From Bacillota bacterium (GTDB lineage: Bacteria; Bacillota; Clostridia; Christensenellales; UMGS416), in assembly GCA_023422005.1 (NCBI GenBank), contig JAEZSC010000029.1, forward strand, positions 1 through 27,144: DNA of 27,144 nt, written 5' to 3'. Made by a program: the position numbers and the translations under genes. Below the pieces are notes generated by a model, which was given only the letters and a program-made list of their open reading frames with translations, ran no database searches and was not told where the DNA came from. Shown here one piece after another: positions 21,678 to 27,144 of this stretch (position 1 is the stretch's first letter; each line of letters begins with the position of its first letter).

Positions 21678-22943
21678 ATGTTTGTAGACAAGGCAAAAAT
21701 CAGAATTAAGTCCGGCGACGGCGGCAACGGCAAGGTCAGCTTCTACCGGGAGCTGTTCGTGCAGAAGGGCGGCCCCGACGGCGGCGACGGCGGCCGGGGC
21801 GGGGACATCCTGTTCCAGGCCGACGAGGGCCTGCGCACGCTGCTGGATTTCCGCTATCAGCGCAGCTATGAGGCCGAGCGCGGCGCCGACGGCGGCGCCA
21901 ACAAGTGCTTCGGTCGCGACGGTGAAGACCTGATCATCAAGGTGCCCGTGGGCACGGTGATCCGCGAGGAGAAGACCGGCCGTGTGGTGGCCGACATGCG
22001 CACGCCCGACGAATGCCGCCGGGTGCTGCGGGGCGGCCGCGGCGGCTGGGGCAACATTCACTATGCCACGCCCACGCGCCAGGCACCCAACTTCGCCCAG
22101 CCGGGGCAGAAGACCATGGCCTATGACGTGGTGCTGGAACTGAAGACCATTGCCGACGTGGGCCTGGTGGGCTTCCCCAATGTGGGCAAGTCCACGATGC
22201 TCTCGGTGGTGACCCGTGCCCGGCCCAAGATCGCCAACTATCACTTTACCACGCTGTCGCCCAATCTGGGCGTGGCCGAGGTGGATGGCCGCAGCTTTCT
22301 GGTGGCCGACATCCCCGGCCTCATCGAGAACGCCCACAAGGGCGAGGGCTTGGGCCACGATTTCCTGCGCCATGTGGAGCGCACGCGGTTGCTGGTGCAC
22401 GTCGTGGATGCCTCCGGCAGTGAGGATCGCGACCCCATGGAGGATTTCGACAAGATCAACGACGAGCTGCGGCTCTACAGCGCCGTGCTGGCCGAGCGGC
22501 CTCAGATCGTGGCCGCCAACAAGGTGGACTTGCCCGACGCAGAGGTATATCTGGAGGAGCTCACCGCCCACTGCAAAGCCAAAGGCTATCCTGTATATCC
22601 CGTGAGCGCCGCCACGAACAAAGGCCTGCTGGAACTGATGCGGGCTGTGGCACGCAAGCTGGCCGAGCTGCCGCCGGTGCAGCCCATCCATGAGGACATG
22701 GAGGAGCTGGAGAGCCTGCCCGGCAATGAATGGTCCATAGAAAAGGTCGGTGACGTTTACGAGGTGACCGGCCCGCTGGTGGACAAGCTGCTGGACAGCG
22801 TCAACTTTTCCGACGGCACGTCCATGGCGTTCTTCGAGCGCCGCCTGGAGGAAACCGGCATCGTGGAGCGCCTGCGCCAGATGGGCGCGCAGCACGACGA
22901 CACCGTGCGGATGAACGATATGGAGTTTGAGTTCTGGGAGTGA
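21678..22943 (+). CDS. obgE: Obg-family GTPase
   Basis: This 421-residue GTPase acts in late assembly of the 50S ribosomal subunit and in stress signalling. The glycine-rich Obg fold spans residues 1-157, with SGDGGNG and GGPDGGDGGRGGD. The G domain follows: G1 GFPNVGKS (165-172), switch I TTLSPNLG, G3 DIPG (211-214), G4 NKVD (281-284) and G5 SAA (310-312). The C-terminal OCT domain runs from about 345 to the end. The start MFVDKAKI is canonical, though no good ribosome binding site lies just before ATG 21678; GGAG is 28 bases away. rplU and rpmA, its usual upstream neighbours, are absent. Confidence 0.97.
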   Translation: MFVDKAKIRIKSGDGGNGKVSFYRELFVQKGGPDGGDGGRGGDILFQADEGLRTLLDFRYQRSYEAERGADGGANKCFGRDGEDLIIKVPVGTVIREEKTGRVVADMRTPDECRRVLRGGRGGWGNIHYATPTRQAPNFAQPGQKTMAYDVVLELKTIADVGLVGFPNVGKSTMLSVVTRARPKIANYHFTTLSPNLGVAEVDGRSFLVADIPGLIENAHKGEGLGHDFLRHVERTRLLVHVVDASGSEDRDPMEDFDKINDELRLYSAVLAERPQIVAANKVDLPDAEVYLEELTAHCKAKGYPVYPVSAATNKGLLELMRAVARKLAELPPVQPIHEDMEELESLPGNEWSIEKVGDVYEVTGPLVDKLLDSVNFSDGTSMAFFERRLEETGIVERLRQMGAQHDDTVRMNDMEFEFWE

Positions 22944-22952
22944 GTTAGTGAT

Positions 22953-23079
22953 GGGAGATTCTTCGGTCGCTGAGCTCCCTCAGAATGACAGCCTTTGCTG
23001 GTTATCATGCTGATCTCCCTCAGAATGACAGCCGTGTTGGTTCTTACGTTGTCATTCTGAGCGCAGCGAAGAATCTCCC
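22953..23079. repeat. Intergenic palindromic repeat cluster
   Basis: Three copies of a core (CCCTCAGAATGACAG) can be seen. Two run forward (22977-22991 and 23017-23031; the longer match CTGA-CTCCCTCAGAATGACAGCC repeats with one change), and one is inverted (TGTCATTCTGAG at 23050-23061). GGGAGATTCTTCG (22953-22965) and CGAAGAATCTCCC (23067-23079) form the outer inverted pair. The whole could fold into one long imperfect hairpin. It resembles the dispersed CTCAGAATGAC-type repeats seen between genes in many bacterial genomes. Confidence 0.8.
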
Positions 23080-23129
23080 TTTAACTCATCTCTTGCTCTG
23101 GGGAACCCCGGAATATGGGAGTGCTGTAG

Positions 23130-23408
23130 ATGTACTATGTCTATATCATGACCAATAGGCATCACAACGTGCTGTACGTTGGGGTAACCAATAATCTGCT
23201 GCGCAGAGTGGATGAACACAAAAATAAAACGCTTGACGGATTTACGTCGAGGTACAATATTAACAAGCTCGTATACTATGAGGCAACCAACGATATTCGT
23301 GATGCGATAATGAGAGAGAAACAGATTAAGGGCTGGGTTAGACAGCGGAAGAATGACCTGGTATCTGCCACGAACCCACAATGGGTGGAACTAAGCCTTA
23401 AATGCTGA
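23130..23408 (+). CDS. Small GIY-YIG nuclease-family protein
   Basis: This 92-residue protein is a lone GIY-YIG domain of the UPF0213/YhbQ-like type. YYVYIM (residues 2-7) and LYVGVTNNLLRR (15-26) stand in for the GIY and YIG motifs, with the catalytic arginine in LLRR. E63 in MREKQIKGW is the metal-binding glutamate, and NPQW near the end is conserved in this group. All active-site residues seem intact. The in vivo DNA target of such proteins is largely unknown. ATG 23130 follows GGGAG by eight bases. It lies next to a cluster of palindromic repeats, between obgE and yhbY, which suggests it arrived as an insertion. Confidence 0.9.
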   Translation: MYYVYIMTNRHHNVLYVGVTNNLLRRVDEHKNKTLDGFTSRYNINKLVYYEATNDIRDAIMREKQIKGWVRQRKNDLVSATNPQWVELSLKC

Positions 23409-23427
23409 CGAATTAGAGGTAACAGAC

Positions 23428-23724
23428 ATGCTAACCCCCAAACAACGCAGCACCCTGCGCTCGCTGGCCAATGACCTGCAGCCGATCTTTCAGGTGGGCA
23501 AGCAGGGCATCAACGACAACCTGATCAAGCAGGTAAACGACGCGCTGGAGGCGCGGGAACTCATCAAGCTGACGGCGCTGACCACGGCGCCGCTGGGCGC
23601 GCGGGAGGCCTGCGAGGCGCTGGCTGCGGCCACAGGCGCAGAGGCCGTGTTCGCCATTGGCAATCGTTTCGTGCTTTTCCGCCCCAGCAAAGAGGCGAAA
23701 AACCGTAAAATCTTCATAGACTGA
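23428..23724 (+). CDS. yhbY: CRS1-YhbY RNA-binding protein
   Basis: This 98-residue protein is a single CRM (CRS1-YhbY) domain, which binds pre-50S ribosomal RNA. The family's GxxG loop is VGKQGIND (G24, G27), preceded by MLTPKQRSTLRSLANDLQPIFQ. The strand ALGNRFVLFRP near the end is represented here by AIGNRFVLFRPS. Its length is standard. In many Clostridia it follows obgE directly in one operon; here the nuclease gene intervenes by 20 bases. The ribosome binding site is GAGG, nine bases before ATG. A terminator comes 24 bases after its stop. Confidence 0.94.
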   Translation: MLTPKQRSTLRSLANDLQPIFQVGKQGINDNLIKQVNDALEARELIKLTALTTAPLGAREACEALAAATGAEAVFAIGNRFVLFRPSKEAKNRKIFID

Positions 23725-23748
23725 TATAAGTCAGTGACAGAAAAGGCC

Positions 23749-23788
23749 AGAGGTTGTGTCGGCGGGACTCCGTCGATGCAGCCTCTTT
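23749..23788 (+). terminator. Terminator of the obgE-yhbY unit
   Basis: AGAGGTTGTGTCGGCGG (23749-23765) pairs with CCGTCGATGCAGCCTCT (23770-23786) through two G-U pairs and an internal TG/TG mismatch, followed by TTTACATTTTT. The stem end overlaps the -35 of the next promoter. Confidence 0.72.
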
Positions 23789-23814
23789 ACATTTTTCACC
23801 CCTTTCGATAGAAT
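23786..23814 (+). promoter_or_regulatory. Promoter of the lactate permease gene
   Basis: TTTACA (23786-23791) and TAGAAT (23809-23814) are separated by 17 bases. The leader to ATG 23900 is about 80 bases long and holds no obvious riboswitch. Confidence 0.68.
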
Positions 23815-23899
23815 ACCGAATTGTAGATATGTAGCAAGGCGGTCTCTCTCGGTTATTCCCGGCATCCCCCAACGGCACTGCGGAAGGATGGTAGCCTCC

Positions 23900-25567
23900 A
23901 TGTTTGATTGGTCTCTTTTGTTTACCCTTTTACCCATCGTTGTGATTCTGGCCATGCTGTTGATCTGGAAACGCCCCGCCGATGTCAGCGGCATCGTGGG
24001 GTGGGTCGTCATCGCGGTGGTCGCGGTGTTCGCGTTCCAGACCACGGTGGAGGTCGTACTGCGTTCCACGCTGGCGGGGTTCATCCGCTCGTTCTCTGTG
24101 TCGCTGATCGTAGCGGCTTCGCTGCTGCAGATGGCCTTCATGGAAAAGACCGGCGCCATCCGCCGCATCACTGTGTTTCTAAAAACGCTGTCGCCGGCCA
24201 GCCGCGCCGCGCAGATCATGATGGTCAACATCGGCTTTGGCACGCTGATGGTGGCTGTGGGGGCCACGCCGGTCAGCATACTGCCGCCCATCCTGTTGGC
24301 CATGGGCTTTTCCACCTATGTGGCCATCGCGCTGCCGGCCATTGGCTATGATTCTCTGTGTACCTATGCACTGCTGGGCGCGCCCATCGTGGCCTTTGTG
24401 GATATCGCCAACGGCTTTTTGCGGGCCAACCCCATCGACGGCGCCACGGCATTGACGCTCTCGCAGGCCGGCAGCGTGTTCTTTTGGTTCCTGCCCATGA
24501 CCAGCACGCTCATAGGCCTGAGCATGCTGTGGATCGTGGGCCGGTGGAAGGCCATACGGGAGGGCTGGGTGCCCTGCCTGCTGACCGGCGCAGTCGTCGG
24601 CGTCGTGTCCTATTTCACCAATCGCGTGGAAAACCTTGTGACGCTGACCGGCGTGTTCTGCGGCATCGCCGTCATTGTTGCGATGATGCTCTATTTGAAG
24701 GTGACCGGCCGCAAGCTCATCGACCGCGGGGTATTGAGCGAGGAGGACCGGCGCGCCGAAGCGTCCATGCCGCTGTGGCGGGCGCTGTCGCCGTGGGCGC
24801 TGCTCATTGTGCTGATACTGGCGCTCAACCTGCCCAAGCCGCTCTTCGAGCTGCTCTACCGCCAGTGGACGCTGCCCGTCTTCGGCCTGGCCGCCAATGA
24901 TGCGACGCTGTATGCCGCCGATGTGGCCAAGGCCAACATGGCATCTCTGACCAACGGTATCCCCACCCGGGCGCTGTGGAGCGCCTACACGTGGATATTC
25001 GTGTCGGTGCTGCTGGCCGCACCTATCCTCAAGCCCAGCCGCGCCCAGTGGGGCGACATCCTGCGCACCTGGGGCCGGCGCGCGCCGCGGCCGGTGTTCT
25101 CCACGGCCATCTTCTTCGCCATCGGCGAGATCATGAGCATGTCGGGCTTCCAGATGCAGCAGGCCCAGTGGTCGGTGCCCAGTATGGTCAAGGTGCTGGC
25201 GGATTCATCGTCCAGCTTCTTCGGCCAGGCCTACGGGGCCATCGCCGGGTTCATCGGGCTGCTGGGAGGCTTCCTGACCGGCAGCGAGGCTTCCACCATC
25301 GGCATGTTCGGCAAGTATGCTCTGCTGACGGCCAAGAACCTGAACCTGGGCCTGCCGCAACTCACACTGGTGGCGGCGGCGCTGGCCTTCGGCGGCGGCC
25401 TGGCCAGCATCATATCTCCGGCCAAGCTGCAGAACGCCGCCGCGTCCATCGACAAGCTGGGCGAGGAGAACCAGGTCATTCGCACGGCTTTCGCGTTTTC
25501 GCTGCTGCTGACGGCGTGCCTGAGCGCTTATGTGGTGATTCTGTTGGGCGCCAATCTCGTGATCTGA
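23900..25567 (+). CDS. lctP: L-lactate permease (LctP family)
   Basis: This 555-residue membrane protein has the length and helix-rich pattern of LctP/LldP permeases, which import L-lactate (and often D-lactate or glycolate) with protons. Landmarks are VEVVLRSTLAGF, GFGTLMVAVGATPVSILPPI, PAIGYDSLCTYALLGAPIV and IGLLGGFLTGSEASTIGMFG, the last being a strong family signature, and GGGLASIISPAKLQNAAASI near the end. About 13 hydrophobic helices can be counted. ATG 23900 is used; GGAAGG lies 12 bases before it, and ATG 23888 overlaps that site. No lactate dehydrogenase or LldR-type regulator is in the window, so control is unclear. Confidence 0.92.
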   Translation: MFDWSLLFTLLPIVVILAMLLIWKRPADVSGIVGWVVIAVVAVFAFQTTVEVVLRSTLAGFIRSFSVSLIVAASLLQMAFMEKTGAIRRITVFLKTLSPASRAAQIMMVNIGFGTLMVAVGATPVSILPPILLAMGFSTYVAIALPAIGYDSLCTYALLGAPIVAFVDIANGFLRANPIDGATALTLSQAGSVFFWFLPMTSTLIGLSMLWIVGRWKAIREGWVPCLLTGAVVGVVSYFTNRVENLVTLTGVFCGIAVIVAMMLYLKVTGRKLIDRGVLSEEDRRAEASMPLWRALSPWALLIVLILALNLPKPLFELLYRQWTLPVFGLAANDATLYAADVAKANMASLTNGIPTRALWSAYTWIFVSVLLAAPILKPSRAQWGDILRTWGRRAPRPVFSTAIFFAIGEIMSMSGFQMQQAQWSVPSMVKVLADSSSSFFGQAYGAIAGFIGLLGGFLTGSEASTIGMFGKYALLTAKNLNLGLPQLTLVAAALAFGGGLASIISPAKLQNAAASIDKLGEENQVIRTAFAFSLLLTACLSAYVVILLGANLVI

Positions 25568-25602
25568 GCGAATTTGGGCATGACCGCCGAAGGAGAATGC
25601 CA

Positions 25603-26319
25603 ATGAGAATCGCTGAACACATCGTCGTACTGGATATCGCCGGTGAGCATGGCGCAATCCACCCGGTGTTGTTGCGGGGCCAGGGGCGATTGATGCTGGT
25701 GGACGCAGGCTACCCCATGCAGCTGGAGCTGATACGGCAGGCCATGGATGCTGAGGGGTTCGCCCTGGACCAGCTCACAGACCTGACCTTCACCCACCAC
25801 GACATGGACCATATCGGCAGCGCCAAGGATATTCTGGCTCTAGCGCCCAATGCGCGCACGATGGCCCACGGCCAGGAGGCGCCCTACATCGACGGGAGGC
25901 AGACACCGGTGAAGCTGGCGGCACTGCTGGCGGATTTCGACAACCTGCCGGCGGAGAGACAAGCTTTTGTCCGGTATTATCAGGAAGCATATGCCAATCG
26001 CAAGATTCCCATCGACCGGGAACTGGCTGATGGCGACGTACTGCCCTTCGCAGGCGGCGTGGAGGTGCTGCACACACCGGGGCACATGCCGGGGCATATT
26101 TGCCTGTTCGACCGGGCCAGCGGCACGCTGATCGCAGGAGACGCGCTTTTCCTTGTGGATGGCAAACTCAGCGCGCAGTCACGTTATCATCAGAATCAGC
26201 AGTTGGCCCTGCAGTCCGCCCAGAGGCTGGCGCGGCTGCCCGTAAAGCGGTTGGTGCTGTACCACGGCGGCGTCCTGGACAGCCCTGAGGCGCTGAAAGC
26301 ATTGAAGGATTTTGCGTAA
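25603..26319 (+). CDS. MBL-fold metallohydrolase with HxDxDH variant motif
   Basis: This 238-residue protein has the MBL fold: MRIAEHIVVLDI, then LVDAGYP, then TFTHHDMDHIGSA, then LHTPGHMPGHICLF, then LIAGDAL, then LYHGG. The metal motif reads H65-H-D67-M-D69-H70, so the second histidine of the usual HxHxDH is an aspartate; such THxDxDH forms are known in this superfamily. Later ligands (PGHMPGH, GDAL, YHGG) are present. Thioesterase, lactonase or glyoxalase II-like activity is possible, none proven. ATG 25603 is eight bases after AAGGAG; ATG 25597 is too close to it. It follows lctP by 35 bases and is likely co-transcribed. Confidence 0.85.
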   Translation: MRIAEHIVVLDIAGEHGAIHPVLLRGQGRLMLVDAGYPMQLELIRQAMDAEGFALDQLTDLTFTHHDMDHIGSAKDILALAPNARTMAHGQEAPYIDGRQTPVKLAALLADFDNLPAERQAFVRYYQEAYANRKIPIDRELADGDVLPFAGGVEVLHTPGHMPGHICLFDRASGTLIAGDALFLVDGKLSAQSRYHQNQQLALQSAQRLARLPVKRLVLYHGGVLDSPEALKALKDFA

Positions 26320-26327
26320 CGGATGAA

Positions 26328-26357
26328 GCGAGGGGCGGCCTTTCGGCCGCCCCTCGC
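26328..26357. terminator. GC-rich terminator between convergent genes
   Basis: A perfect 13-bp stem (GCGAGGGGCGGCC at 26328-26340, GGCCGCCCCTCGC at 26345-26357) around TTTC, with only a weak T tail. It lies between the MBL-fold gene (plus) and nrdG (minus). Confidence 0.78.
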
Positions 26358-26369
26358 GTATTCTATCAA

Positions 26370-26894
26370 TCAGATTTGCACCTCGATCGCTTTGCCTGCC
26401 GCCAGCGAAGCCGCCACATCGATGGATCGCTGGTTGGCGGAGCCGCGAAAGCGCAGCTCATAGCTCTTGAGCTCTTGCACGAAGGGCCCGTCGATGAGCA
26501 CGTCCACGTGGCGCAGTAGGTCCATCACCGCCGACCGGTCCTTGGCCAGTTCCAGCAGCTCCTCATAGAGATAACCGGTGTAGCTGATGACGTGGTATCC
26601 ATCGGCACGGGCCAGCCGGGCCAGCTCCGCCATGCCTTCTGGCTGGCTGAAGGGCTCACCGCCGCTCAGCGTCAGGCCGCTGACCAGCGGGTCCTTCTTC
26701 ATTTCGGCCAGCAGCTGCTCCGGCGTGGCCTCGAAGCCGCCCTCGAAGGGCCACGTCTGCGGGTTGTGGCAGCCGGGGCAGCGGCGCGGGCAGCCCTGGG
26801 CGAACACCGTGAAGCGGATGCCGGGGCCGTCCACGATGCTCTCGCGGATGATGCCTGCCAGGCATAGGATGCCCGCCGGGCGCACCGCGCTCAC
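26370..26894 (-). CDS. nrdG: Anaerobic ribonucleotide reductase activating enzyme
   Basis: This 174-residue radical SAM protein would install the glycyl radical on NrdD. The [4Fe-4S] ligands are C35, C39 and C42 in GCPRRCPGCHNP (Cx3Cx2C). It also has IVDGPGIRFTVFAQGC before them and the SAM-binding LTLSGGEPF after them. DVLIDGPFVQEL and FRGSANQRSIDV are typical of NrdG. The start is GTG 26894, and its GTGA overlaps the TGA of nrdD, so translation is coupled. Only a weak ribosome binding site (CTGGAAC) is visible. It ends close to the shared terminator. Confidence 0.96.
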   Translation of the reverse strand: MSAVRPAGILCLAGIIRESIVDGPGIRFTVFAQGCPRRCPGCHNPQTWPFEGGFEATPEQLLAEMKKDPLVSGLTLSGGEPFSQPEGMAELARLARADGYHVISYTGYLYEELLELAKDRSAVMDLLRHVDVLIDGPFVQELKSYELRFRGSANQRSIDVAASLAAGKAIEVQI

Positions 26895-27144
26895 AGCTGT
26901 TCCAGCGAGCCCGTCTGGGCGATGTTCACATGCTTGACCCGGTCGTGCTCCTCGGCGCGCTTGGCGTTGTTGAAGCGGTCCAACGTGCCCACTAGATAGC
27001 CGGTGATGCGGCGGATACGCTCGAAGGCGGGGCCGTCCTCCTCATGGCGGTGGCACTTGGGGCACTCGTCGTTGATGACGCCGTTGAAGCCGCAAACCGG
27101 GTCGCGGTCCACCGGGTGGTTGATGGAACCGTAACCCACGCCGC
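26891..27144 (-). CDS. nrdD: Anaerobic ribonucleoside-triphosphate reductase, C-terminal part
   Basis: Only the last 84 or so residues are in the window; the frame runs off its right edge. GVGYGSINHPVDRDPVCGFNGV is followed by INDECPKCHRHE, part of the cysteine-rich zinc site. The glycyl-radical loop RRITGYLVGTLDRFN comes next, then the usual end AKRAEEHDRVKHV. The glycine of ITGYL is the radical site. The enzyme reduces ribonucleoside triphosphates without oxygen, supporting an anaerobic host. Its stop overlaps the start of nrdG. Confidence 0.96.
   Translation of the reverse strand, partial: GVGYGSINHPVDRDPVCGFNGVINDECPKCHRHEEDGPAFERIRRITGYLVGTLDRFNNAKRAEEHDRVKHVNIAQTGSLEQL

Noticed and set aside
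21567..22895. Long minus-strand frame opposite obgE
   Set aside because: It mirrors the GC-rich obgE codons, has no ribosome binding site and no recognisable motif.
22977..23033. CRISPR-like direct repeats
   Set aside because: Only two direct copies and one inverted copy exist, the spacing is short and irregular, and no cas gene is present.

Overview
The window looks like part of a chromosome from a strictly anaerobic, fairly GC-rich member of the Clostridia (Bacillota). The signs are an anaerobic class III ribonucleotide reductase (nrdD/nrdG), an NfnAB-type flavin/iron-sulfur oxidoreductase pair, a corrinoid-methyltransferase-like UroD-fold protein, a TrpB2-type enzyme, strong AGGAGG ribosome binding sites, several TTG starts, and sigma-A promoters with 17-base spacers. 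The exact taxon cannot be fixed from the sequence. I found no tRNA, insertion sequence, prophage or CRISPR array.

Layout. 1-530: the 3' end of a 5S rRNA, its terminator, then a degenerate second 5S fragment and a GC-rich hairpin cluster. 528-1892: a stand-alone trpB2 with its own promoter and terminator. 2104-2664: a GNAT acetyltransferase on the minus strand. 2889-5196: a four-gene operon (TetR regulator, flavodoxin-like protein, secreted FMN-binding protein with a flavinylation motif, DUF4386-like membrane protein). Its promoter carries a perfect 12-bp palindrome between -35 and -10. 5225-7111: a zinc-dependent phospholipase C-like protein (minus) and an aminoglycoside-phosphotransferase-fold kinase (plus). 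7112-7900: an AT-richer patch with a small lipoprotein that may have an NTF2 immunity-like fold. 8034-10451: a UroD-family protein (minus) diverging from an MBL-fold hydrolase and a glyoxalase.

10581-15155: a mostly co-oriented run with an orphan protein, a TRIC-family channel, a GT-C type membrane glycosyltransferase, an AlkZ/YcaQ-like DNA glycosylase and a small beta-rich orphan. 15217-16323: a DUF402 protein and a GNAT protein (minus). 16421-16993: a single-pass membrane protein. 17097-19105: a TetR regulator and a PaaK-like adenylate-forming enzyme (minus) behind two near-identical operators. 19285-21487: NfnA/SudB-like and NfnB/GltA-like subunits, overlapping by 11 bases. 21678-23724: obgE and yhbY, normally close neighbours, separated here by a repeat cluster and a GIY-YIG nuclease gene. 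23900-26319: a lactate permease and an MBL-fold hydrolase. 26370-27144: nrdG and the 3' end of nrdD (minus, running off the window).

How the genes relate. Most transcription units are short and self-contained, each with a readable promoter and an intrinsic terminator, several of them bidirectional between convergent genes. The points most worth following up are the TetR-controlled flavin operon, the repeat plus GIY-YIG unit inside the obgE-yhbY neighbourhood, the two-operator TetR/adenylate-ligase unit, and the palindrome at the obgE transcription start.
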